From Kitasatospora albolonga (lineage in GTDB: Bacteria; Actinomycetota; Actinomycetes; Streptomycetales; Streptomycetaceae): a stretch of 64,000 nucleotides of DNA. Made by a program: the position numbers and the translations under genes. The stretch spans positions 2,598,001-2,662,000 of the forward strand of contig CP020563.1 of assembly GCA_002082585.1 (NCBI GenBank), given 5' to 3'. This document shows, in pieces, positions 46,655 through 54,078 of the stretch (within the stretch, counting starts at the first letter, position 1; each line of letters opens with the position of its first letter). The notes below the pieces were generated by a model. The model saw only the letters and a program-made list of their open reading frames with translations, made no database searches and was not told the DNA's origin.

Positions 46655-46851
46655 TTCAGCCGATCCATCAGCTCGCTCCACTTGGCCGCCTGCTCCTTCG
46701 CCGTCTCGCGGACGATGGCCTGCTGCGCCGTTCTGGCGAGATAGTCGTCCACGGCCCGGAGCACGATGGCGTGCATGCTGATGCCCTCCTGTTCGGCACG
46801 CCGCTTGAGGGCTTCCGTCTGGTCGTCACGGAGACGCAGGTTCATCGCCAT
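46651..46851 (-). CDS. Ribbon-helix-helix antitoxin
   Basis: 66 residues: MNLRLRDDQTEALKRRAEQEGISMHAI is split here as MNLRLRDDQTEALKRRAE and QEGISMHAIVLRAV, a CopG/Arc-type ribbon-helix-helix that binds DNA as a dimer. The C-terminal helix (TAKEQAAKWSELMDRLK) would wrap the toxin. Translationally coupled to the Doc-type gene. ATG 46851 or 46845. Confidence 0.85.
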   Translation of the reverse strand: MAMNLRLRDDQTEALKRRAEQEGISMHAIVLRAVDDYLARTAQQAIVRETAKEQAAKWSELMDRLK

Positions 46852-46858
46852 ACCAGAA

Positions 46859-46890
46859 CGGTACCACCGGGTGGGGTCAGAGTGGTACCG
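46859..46890. promoter_or_regulatory. Probable operator of the toxin-antitoxin pair
   Basis: A 9-bp perfect inverted repeat, CGGTACCAC at 46859-46867 and GTGGTACCG at 46882-46890, fills the 40 bases between the upstream MFS stop and the antitoxin start. Position and symmetry fit autoregulation by the ribbon-helix-helix protein. Confidence 0.6.
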
Positions 46891-46891
46891 C

Positions 46892-48577
46892 TCACTTCTC
46901 CCGCACGACCACCCGCGTAGCCACCCACGCCCCCACCGCGGCCACCACCGCCATCGGCAGGAACACCGCCGCGAAGGCCATCGGGTGCGAGCCCGTGGCG
47001 CCGGTCGCCGCCGTGCCGTGTGCCGCCGCGCCCAGGGCCTTGCCGCCGAGGGCCGCGAAGGCTGCGCCGCCCATGGCCAGCAGCAGCACGTTGGAGAGGC
47101 CGTCGGAGATCTGGAGGGCGGCGGAGTTGGAGCCCGCCTCCTCGGGGGCCGAGAGCTTCAGGAGCAGGACGCTGGTGGAGGCGATCACCATGCCCATGCC
47201 GAAGCAGCCGAAGGCCCAGGCCACGGCGACGATCCAGACCGGGACGGCCGGGATCAGTACGGTCGGGGCGAGCGCGATGGACGCGGCCACGAGCACCATC
47301 CCGCTCACCATCAGCCGCCCCCGGTACGGCTCCAGACGCGGCCGGGACTGGACGAACGAGCCCAGCGCCCAGGTCGCGCCGCCCACCGCCAGGGAGAGTC
47401 CCGCCATGGTCGGGGTCAGGCCGCGCTGGGTGACCAGCATCAGGGGGACGAAGGACTCGGCGGCGATGAACGAACCGGCCGCCACCCCGCGCAGCAGGAT
47501 CACCGACGGCAGCCCGCGCGCCGCCCGTACGGTCCCGGTGGGCAGCAGCCCCCGTACAGCGGGCACCAGCAGGGCGACGCCCGCGGCGGCGGGGAGCACG
47601 GCGAGCCAGTTCAGCTCCTGGCCCGCGTACTGGAGCAGCCCGGCCCCCGCCGAGATCCCCAGCGCGAGCCGGATGCGACGGCGGTCGTACGGCTGCGCCG
47701 ACGCCTCCGGGTCCGCCGGGCCCGAGGCCATCCGGCGGATCTGCGGAAGGGCCAGGGCGAGCGGGATGACGATGAGGGCGGGGATACCGACGAAGACCCA
47801 GCGCCAGCCCAGCTGCTCGGTCACCGTCCCTGCGGCCAGCGGCCCGACCACGGACGGGATCACCCAGCTCGCGGCGAAGGCGGCCATGATGGCGGGCCGG
47901 ATGCGTTCGGGGTAGGCGCGCCCGATGACCACGTACAGGGCGACGATCACCAGCCCGCCGCCGAGCCCCTGGACCGCCCGGCCCGCGATGAACACCCACA
48001 TCGAGCCCGCCGCCCCGGAGAGCAGCAGCCCCACGCCGAAGGCGGTGATCCCGGTGGCGAGCGGTTGCAGCGGCCCGCGCCGGTCGGCCCACTGCCCGGA
48101 GAGCACCATGGCGAAGAGGCTGGTGGTGAAGTACGCGGAGAAGGCGAACGCGTAGAGCGGGATGCCGTGCAGTTCCCGTGCGGCGACCGGCATCGCCGTA
48201 CCGACCGCCGTCGCCTCGAATGCGATGAGGAAGACCACGGAGACGATGCCGATGCTGAGCGCCCGGTAGGTCCGCCCGAGCACCCCTTCGGCGGCCGCCC
48301 CCGCGACCTCCGAGGTCAGATCACCGGGCAGGGCGTCCGGCATACCGGGCCGTACGTCGCCGGGTATGCCGGTCTTCAGGTCCGCGGGGAGGCCGACGGG
48401 CAGCCCGGTGGCCGGGTCGGTGGGCAGCCCGGTGGCCGGGGTGGTGGGCCCGCCCTGGTCGCGGTCGTACAGCCGGCGGTCGGCCGGGTGGCGGTCGGCC
48501 GGGTGGTGGTCGTGCGGCGGATCGGTCGATACGAGGTGCGCGGGGCCGGTGCCGTCGCGCTGTTCGGGGGCGGTCAT
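46892..48577 (-). CDS. MFS drug/metabolite transporter with repetitive disordered head
   Basis: 561 residues. The first ~100 are disordered with repeats (HHPADRHPADRR; TPATGLPTDPATGLP) before the first membrane helix (SIGIVSVVFLIAFEATAVGTAMP). The membrane part has 12-14 segments with GQWADRRGP as motif A, resembling DHA-type antiporters. Substrate unknown. The toxin-antitoxin operator directly follows its stop. Confidence 0.86.
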   Translation of the reverse strand: MTAPEQRDGTGPAHLVSTDPPHDHHPADRHPADRRLYDRDQGGPTTPATGLPTDPATGLPVGLPADLKTGIPGDVRPGMPDALPGDLTSEVAGAAAEGVLGRTYRALSIGIVSVVFLIAFEATAVGTAMPVAARELHGIPLYAFAFSAYFTTSLFAMVLSGQWADRRGPLQPLATGITAFGVGLLLSGAAGSMWVFIAGRAVQGLGGGLVIVALYVVIGRAYPERIRPAIMAAFAASWVIPSVVGPLAAGTVTEQLGWRWVFVGIPALIVIPLALALPQIRRMASGPADPEASAQPYDRRRIRLALGISAGAGLLQYAGQELNWLAVLPAAAGVALLVPAVRGLLPTGTVRAARGLPSVILLRGVAAGSFIAAESFVPLMLVTQRGLTPTMAGLSLAVGGATWALGSFVQSRPRLEPYRGRLMVSGMVLVAASIALAPTVLIPAVPVWIVAVAWAFGCFGMGMVIASTSVLLLKLSAPEEAGSNSAALQISDGLSNVLLLAMGGAAFAALGGKALGAAAHGTAATGATGSHPMAFAAVFLPMAVVAAVGAWVATRVVVREK

Positions 48578-48762
48578 TTCCCCAGAGTAAGAGGCATGGA
48601 GCGGTTTGAACCCTGTCGCTGTACCTGTCCGGACCCGTCCCTTGGTCGTAGGACGGAAGCCCCGGGCGTGAACGGCGTATGGCAGTCGTGTTGCGGACCG
48701 CCCGCTTCCCTTGTGGCCCGCTCCCCGCGCCGCCTAACGTCGGGGACAGCACAGCACAGCTT

Positions 48763-48837
48763 GGCCGTGTGCCCGAGAGGCTCAGGGGCTCGACTGCAAC
48801 TCGAGTTACACCGGTTCGATTCCGGTCACGGCCTCCA
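48763..48837 (+). tRNA. tRNA-Cys (anticodon GCA) with encoded CCA
   Basis: Acceptor GGCCGTG pairs with CACGGCC (48827-48833), discriminator T. Anticodon arm CTCGA-CTGCAAC-TCGAG gives GCA. T arm ACCGG-TTCGATT-CCGGT. CCA is encoded at 48835-48837. Confidence 0.93.
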
Positions 48838-48848
48838 GCGAAGAGACC

Positions 48849-48885
48849 CGACGGCCCGCCTCCATCTCCTGGAGGCGGGCCGTCG
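48849..48885. terminator. Terminator after tRNA-Cys
   Basis: 15-base perfect arms (48849-48863, 48871-48885) with a 7-base loop; also lies past the end of the convergent lipoprotein gene. Confidence 0.85.
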
Positions 48886-48908
48886 GCGTGTACCGGGGGC
48901 GGGCGGGC

Positions 48909-49613
48909 TTACGCAGGGTCCAGTGACGGCCGGGCCGCCAGCCCTCCGTCGTTCTCGCACCCCAGTTCCTTCGCCATGGCCAGGGAGAAGGAGTGGGCCA
49001 CGGTCGCGTGGGCGTTCTCCAGGATCTTGGGGTCGGCCCTGAACCTCTTGGGGAAGGCCCAGTTCTCCACACCGATCTGGATATGGAGGACAGAGGGAGA
49101 ATCGGCGATTCCTTCACTTCGGCAGGCGAACTGAAGGAACGCGGCATCCCGCGCGGTCAGCGCCCGCTCCCCCATCGCGAGCTCCGTGAACTTCGGGTCC
49201 GGTTCGCCCGTCGGGGCACCCTCGACCAGCTCCCAGGTGACCCTGAAGTGGCTGTCCGGCATATCACCCAGGGGGAAGAACCGGCAGACATCCCCGTCAC
49301 CGACGACGGCGAACGTGAGCCGCTTCCGGAGCTCCTGTGCGCCATGCGCAACGGTCGGGTAGTCGCTCCACCCCTCGAACCTGGTCGTCCCGGTGATCAC
49401 CTTCAGGGCTTCGCCCGCCTCGGCCGACACCGCCTCTCCCCCACAGAGCTCGGTGGGGGCCACGGACCGGTCCTCGGGCTCCTTGGCGCGCCCTGTCCCG
49501 TCCCTCTCATCAGCACAACCGACCGCCCCGGCCAGCAGGGACGCCACGACGACCGCGCCGACGAGCCCACCGGGCCCACGCTTTCCGGTCCCCCGCCTCT
49601 TCCGCGGAAGCAT
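48909..49613 (-). CDS. Lipoprotein of an accessory cassette, paralogue A
   Basis: 234 residues from ATG 49613, which has GAGGAGGA eight bases upstream (an earlier ATG at 49637 has none). Lipobox AGAVGCADE. The mature part has four Cys and ends ATVAHSFSLAMAKELGCEN, a motif shared with the next lipoprotein (AASLAVAKELECEG), so the two are diverged paralogues. No known family. Last gene of the cassette that starts at 54024. A role such as immunity to the linked WXG-type protein is speculation. Confidence 0.75.
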   Translation of the reverse strand: MLPRKRRGTGKRGPGGLVGAVVVASLLAGAVGCADERDGTGRAKEPEDRSVAPTELCGGEAVSAEAGEALKVITGTTRFEGWSDYPTVAHGAQELRKRLTFAVVGDGDVCRFFPLGDMPDSHFRVTWELVEGAPTGEPDPKFTELAMGERALTARDAAFLQFACRSEGIADSPSVLHIQIGVENWAFPKRFRADPKILENAHATVAHSFSLAMAKELGCENDGGLAARPSLDPA

Positions 49614-49747
49614 CCGTGCGTCCTCCTCATCCGTCATCCTCAAGGCCCGGCCCCGCCGGGATCTGCACACCATCAGCCCGGTCCCGCAGACAGGCCGCCT
49701 CGCTGTGGCCGTCCGGCTCAGGCCGCTTCCCCCGTTTCCGCCACGGC

Positions 49748-50446
49748 CTACGACAACGGCTTCATCCCGGGGTCCAGTTTCTCGGGAAGGCCGGCGTTCC
49801 CCTCACACTCCAGCTCCTTCGCCACGGCGAGGGAGGCGGCGTGCAGGACAGTGAGGTTGGCGGTCAGGTTTTCCACTGCGTTACCTCGGATCTTAGCTTT
49901 CCCCAGCCCTCCACGAATACGCGCCGGGAAACGGTCCGATTTTTCGAGCTGCGGGCTGACACACTCGAAATAGAGACTTGCCCAGCGAGTATTAGCGACT
50001 GCCTCCCTGCCCAGCAAGAACCGACGAGCCCCCTCAGGTTTTCTGGGATCACCCACATCGCGAAGCGCGTATATGTTGAACGACAAAAAAGCCCTTTCAT
50101 CGGAAGGGACTCCCTTGACGGACATATTGCAGAGCTTCTGGCCTGTCGACCAGCTGCGGCCCGACGCGTGCCCCTTCTTGATCTCTTCGATCACCTTGCC
50201 CATACTGCCCGCCTCGCTCCGGTTGAAGACGGTTCCGCCGGTCACCTCCTGAACCGTTTTTTCCAGTCGACCGGCGAACACCCCTTCACACACCTCCGCC
50301 GCATTCACATAGGGCGACGGAGGCTCCGGGTCCGATCCGCACCCCGTGCCAACGGCACCAACAGTCACCACAAGGAAGGCCATCAGGGCCCTCCTGCACC
50401 GCTTCTCTCCCACAGCCACACCTTTCGCCGCCACTGGCGATATCAC
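49748..50446 (-). CDS. Lipoprotein of an accessory cassette, paralogue B, coupled to the WXG-like gene
   Basis: 232 residues from GTG 50446 overlapping the upstream stop (GTGA). Signal peptide with lipobox GAVGTGCGS. The mature region YVNAAEVCEGVFAGRLEKTVQEVTGG... and C-terminal SLAVAKELECEGNAGL match paralogue A in layout. Codon use is visibly A/T-richer than the rest of the window (for example around 49880-50100), suggesting recent acquisition. No family recognised. Confidence 0.75.
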   Translation of the reverse strand: MISPVAAKGVAVGEKRCRRALMAFLVVTVGAVGTGCGSDPEPPSPYVNAAEVCEGVFAGRLEKTVQEVTGGTVFNRSEAGSMGKVIEEIKKGHASGRSWSTGQKLCNMSVKGVPSDERAFLSFNIYALRDVGDPRKPEGARRFLLGREAVANTRWASLYFECVSPQLEKSDRFPARIRGGLGKAKIRGNAVENLTANLTVLHAASLAVAKELECEGNAGLPEKLDPGMKPLS

Positions 50447-52791
50447 CCCGTCTCCGGCCCCGGGCCCTGCTGCCTCACACGATCATTTCCAGTCGAATAG
50501 CCCATCCTCAGCGACATCTTCATGTCCTCGCGGAAATCCGCATCCCCTTCACCCGTATAAAGTGCGAGGAATTCATCCATCGGAGCCTCCGCTCTGGCTT
50601 CGCCGGAGCGGAAAATACTGCCCCAGTCATCCCCGATGAGATCCTCGGCCTTCTCTTTGCTCTCATCGATCGTTTTATCCGAAATATCCCCGACGATCTG
50701 GCCCATGACCTGCTCCGCTGCACCGCTGGCGGTATCGGTCGCCAAAGGGATGAGTACGGCGGCAGCACCCACCGCGGCCGTCGCCGGCAGAAAAGCGACA
50801 CCGGCCGCGATTCCTGCCGCAGCACCGAACTCCACCCAGCCCGCCCGCTGGGCGACGGCCTTCTCGTAGTCCTCGTGGGTCTTCATCCGCTCCGCCTCGA
50901 CCTGATCGGCGCGGGACTGGTCGAGCGTCCCGTGCACCTCGGCGCCGACGTGCACGGCCACCCGGGCCGAGCCTGAATCAATCTTCCCGTCGGCCCCGAC
51001 TTGGGCTTCGAGCACACTTCTCGTGTATGCCTGTTCCGCCGTGGCGAGGGTGGCATAGGCATCCGGATGCTGTCCGAGTGCCCCCAGGAAGCCGCGGACG
51101 ATGTCCCTCTCTTGTGCCCTCTGACTCACGTGATCGCTGAGGGGGAGGTGCCCCTCCAGATTGCTGGTGGGGGCGAAGGGGCTGTGGGGACCGCCCTTGT
51201 CCAGAGCCCAGTTGATGTCATCGATGTATCCCGCGCCCATGACTCCGAGGCTGTCGGCCATCCCTTCCTGCTGCTTGAGGAGCCCCGCGTCCGTGCCGTA
51301 CTTTTCCATGACCTTCCGCATGACGGCCGCGTTGTCGGCATCCCTTACCACGCCGACGTCCGGATGACCGGCCGGATATCCGAGTGTCGCCGCTTCCAAA
51401 GCACGCCCCAACGCGTCCGGCATGTACTGGAGGGAAGCTTCCCGTTTGTCCGGGTCGCTGGAGCTCATGTCCGGGAACGACTCCCACTTCTCATTGGCGA
51501 AGAAGTCGAGGTAGTCGGTGACCACCTCGCCGTCCTGCTTTCCCAGGTCGGCAGCCCCCTTCTTGACCGTGCCGTCCTCGTTGTAGGCCGTCGGCTCATC
51601 GGCGAAGAAGCGCTTTGCCGCCTCCGGGCTGTTCCCCAGCGCCTCCAGCATGGCCGGCATCGGGTCATAGCCGGAGCCGTTCCTGCCCGAGGGGTTGAAC
51701 GGGTTCTCCAGGAAGCCGTTGGGCTGTTTGTTGCCGGCGAATCTGTACGGGTCCTGCTGGTGGAGCTGCGCCACGTGTTCGGCGATCGGGGTGAGGAACT
51801 TCGCGTCGTAGTTCCCGTACCGCATGATGCCGCCGAGCAGTTGGTAGCCGTACGGGGCACCGCCGGTGTCGTACTTCGACAGCGGGATCTGCTGCGTGCC
51901 CAGCTTGCGCAGTTCCGGTCCCCACTCGGCCGTGAACGCCTTGTCGTGCGAGGCGGTGGCGAGGTTCAGGCCGAGGTTGCGCTGGAGGTCCTGGACCTGT
52001 GCCAAGCGGTCCTTGTCGACCCCGCTGTGGTCGAGGGTGTCCGTTGCCAGTTGCCCGAAGAAGGCGAGGGACTTCTCCGGGCCGAGCTTCTCGTAGAAGT
52101 ACGTCGCGAACTCCACTGACGTGCTGTTGCTCTTCAGCAGATCGTTGAACAACTGGAGTTCGGTGGTGGTGATGTCGCGGCCCTTGGCAGCCAACGCGAG
52201 GGCGCGGGCGGCCGGTTCCTGGTCCAGTTTCGTGAACTTGGGTGCGCTGAAGTCCTTGCGGTCGGTGACGTTGGCCTCGAGCGAGTTCTTGAAGTACTCA
52301 TCGGTGTCGTTGCACTGGTCGACGATGAGGTCGATCTTCTTCTGCCAGGAGTCGACGTCCTTCCTCTCCTGCTGGAGAAACCGGGTGTAGTCCGGATCGT
52401 GCCGGGCCGCGCTGTTCTCCGACAACGGGTTCCGCGCCGTGACCTTGCCCCTGCCGTCCACCACGACACCGGCCGCGGGCCCCTCGTGCTCCTGGATGCT
52501 GATCAGGTCGTCCCTGGCCTTCTTGATGGCCGCATAACCCTCTTCAAGGATCTGCTTCACGCCTTTGGCCTCGGCTGCGGCGTCCGAGAACTCCTTGGCC
52601 GTCTTACCGATGAACGCTTTGGTGACGCCCGCGTTGACCCCGTCCCAACGCGCTTTGTCCGCCCTGGCCTTCATTCCGTCGGCGGCCTCGGTCGCAAGCT
52701 TGTCCAGCTTGGCCGCCATCTCCGACCAGTCGTCGGCCGCGGCCTTCAGCTTCCCCAGCGGGGCGCCGACGATGTCCTCGTACCTCAGCAT
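50443..52791 (-). CDS. Large WXG/ESX-like protein with hydrophobic C-terminal segment (possible secreted effector)
   Basis: 782 residues, no signal peptide. Residues 1-100 form a helical hairpin (LKAAADDWSEMAAKLDKLATEAADGMKA), reminiscent of WXG100/LXG heads recognised by type VII secretion. The middle 500 residues resemble Streptomyces DUF6571-like proteins (from memory). Near residues 660-700 is a Gly/Ala hydrophobic stretch (AAAGIAAGVAFLPATAAVGAAAVLIPL), then a short acidic end. Preceded by a small helical partner gene and followed by a coupled lipoprotein. Function unknown; effector is inference. Confidence 0.75.
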   Translation of the reverse strand: MLRYEDIVGAPLGKLKAAADDWSEMAAKLDKLATEAADGMKARADKARWDGVNAGVTKAFIGKTAKEFSDAAAEAKGVKQILEEGYAAIKKARDDLISIQEHEGPAAGVVVDGRGKVTARNPLSENSAARHDPDYTRFLQQERKDVDSWQKKIDLIVDQCNDTDEYFKNSLEANVTDRKDFSAPKFTKLDQEPAARALALAAKGRDITTTELQLFNDLLKSNSTSVEFATYFYEKLGPEKSLAFFGQLATDTLDHSGVDKDRLAQVQDLQRNLGLNLATASHDKAFTAEWGPELRKLGTQQIPLSKYDTGGAPYGYQLLGGIMRYGNYDAKFLTPIAEHVAQLHQQDPYRFAGNKQPNGFLENPFNPSGRNGSGYDPMPAMLEALGNSPEAAKRFFADEPTAYNEDGTVKKGAADLGKQDGEVVTDYLDFFANEKWESFPDMSSSDPDKREASLQYMPDALGRALEAATLGYPAGHPDVGVVRDADNAAVMRKVMEKYGTDAGLLKQQEGMADSLGVMGAGYIDDINWALDKGGPHSPFAPTSNLEGHLPLSDHVSQRAQERDIVRGFLGALGQHPDAYATLATAEQAYTRSVLEAQVGADGKIDSGSARVAVHVGAEVHGTLDQSRADQVEAERMKTHEDYEKAVAQRAGWVEFGAAAGIAAGVAFLPATAAVGAAAVLIPLATDTASGAAEQVMGQIVGDISDKTIDESKEKAEDLIGDDWGSIFRSGEARAEAPMDEFLALYTGEGDADFREDMKMSLRMGYSTGNDRVRQQGPGPETG

Positions 52792-52812
52792 GTGCGCGCT
52801 CCCCCGCTCCCG

Positions 52813-53241
52813 CTACTTCATGTACTCCGTGAGCTTGGAGATCGAGGCCAGATCCCCCACGATCTTCACTTCGTCCCTGGCGTGCTGGGCCTTGGTGAAA
52901 TCGAGGTGGTTCGAGATGTGCGCGCAGGAATCCAGGAGTGTCTTCAGGTGGGTCCGCCAGCGGTCGTGCACCTTGAGCACCGCCGCGCCGCTCGTGAAGT
53001 TGCCGTTGGTGAGGGCGATCGCCGCGTCGAAGGTGGCGGGGCGGGCGTGGTCGCCGTCCTTCGCCAGTCGTGTCCGCAAGGCATAGGCGTCGTTCCCGAT
53101 GGCGCCCAGGTCGTCCCGGTTCACCACCAGATCGGCAGCGCCGCCACCGCCCCCGCCCTCGGCCTGAACTCCGTTGACGCGCATGGCGGTTCGTTCGGCC
53201 GCCGCGGAGCGTAACGCGGCCCACTCTTCTTCGAACGACAT
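52813..53241 (-). CDS. Small helical partner protein (ESX-like), unknown function
   Basis: 142 residues starting MSFEEEWAALRSAAAER. A Gly-rich turn divides two helical parts; the second (DDLGAIGNDAYALRTRL and onward) looks like the WXG-family helical hairpin. This pairing of a ~140-residue MSFE... protein with a large WXG-like protein recurs in Streptomyces as I recall. Stop lies 21 bases before the large gene, so co-expression and complex formation are likely. Confidence 0.72.
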   Translation of the reverse strand: MSFEEEWAALRSAAAERTAMRVNGVQAEGGGGGGAADLVVNRDDLGAIGNDAYALRTRLAKDGDHARPATFDAAIALTNGNFTSGAAVLKVHDRWRTHLKTLLDSCAHISNHLDFTKAQHARDEVKIVGDLASISKLTEYMK

Positions 53242-53280
53242 GAAACTCCCCCCTCGTTCCGTGTGTGCGTACGGTGGCCC

Positions 53281-54024
53281 TCAGGCCGTCTTCAACTGTT
53301 TCATGAGATCGCGCATATCACTGATCAGATCCGCGTGATACTCCTCCGCGCCCGGGAATTCGGGCGGGTCGGACGACGGCTCCCCGTCGTCGGAGCCCGC
53401 GTGGTTCATGTCCAGGGAGATGGCGAGCGTGATGACGGCACCGCCCTCCAGGACCCTCAGCTCCGCATCGCGTTCGTCCAGGACCAGCAGATACGCCCGG
53501 TCCCCGAGGCCGGGTACGGTCTCCGACCGCTCCGGTTCGTTGCCCAGCAGGCTCATCACACCCGCACGGGCCTCGAACGCGGGCCGGGGGTCGGTCTCCT
53601 TGTGCAGTTCCGCCGTCATCCAGACGGTGAGCCCGGAGCTCCATCCCGTGCTGGTGGTGGCGGCGGAGGAGAGCGACACCGAGCACGCGACGCTGTCGAG
53701 CGCCGGATGCGCGAGCGGCTGCGAGGAGAGCTCCGGGGGCTCGATCCGCTCGCCCACCGACGCGGTGAGCGCCTTCAGCCGGAGGGCGGAGCAGGAACGT
53801 TCCCCCAGCTGGTATCCGTGCGTCTCCGGCTTGCGGTCGATGCCGATGCCGTACACGAAAACCGCCGACGCCCACACGGCGGAGGCCAGCAGCGCCCCGG
53901 CCGCGCCCCACAGCAGACCGGAACCGCGTCGGCGCCCGGACGTGGGCTTCCGGTCGAACCCGCCCATTTCGTCGGCGGCCCGGTCCGGGCCCGACTCCCC
54001 CACCAGCTCCGGCTCGGTGATCAT
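53281..54024 (-). CDS. Single-pass membrane protein of the accessory cassette
   Basis: 247 residues. Cytoplasmic head of ~35 residues, one membrane helix (GSGLLWGAAGALLASAVWASAVFVYGI), and an external domain with two Cys (ERSCSALRL; DSVACSVSLS). No recognised family. First gene of the minus-strand cassette, 39 bases before the small helical gene. Confidence 0.72.
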   Translation of the reverse strand: MITEPELVGESGPDRAADEMGGFDRKPTSGRRRGSGLLWGAAGALLASAVWASAVFVYGIGIDRKPETHGYQLGERSCSALRLKALTASVGERIEPPELSSQPLAHPALDSVACSVSLSSAATTSTGWSSGLTVWMTAELHKETDPRPAFEARAGVMSLLGNEPERSETVPGLGDRAYLLVLDERDAELRVLEGGAVITLAISLDMNHAGSDDGEPSSDPPEFPGAEEYHADLISDMRDLMKQLKTA

Positions 54025-54078
54025 GCCGGGCCCCTCCCCCGTTCGACATCCCGTACGCCGGTCCGGCGTACGGGCCCC

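Noticed and set aside
44174..46744. 856-codon frame antisense to the helicase and Doc gene
   Set aside because: Same shadow pattern; the minus-strand helicase motifs are unambiguous.
48763..54078. Integrated element using tRNA-Cys as attachment site
   Set aside because: No integrase, and no second copy of the tRNA 3' end seen near 54 kb; proximity alone is not evidence of integration.
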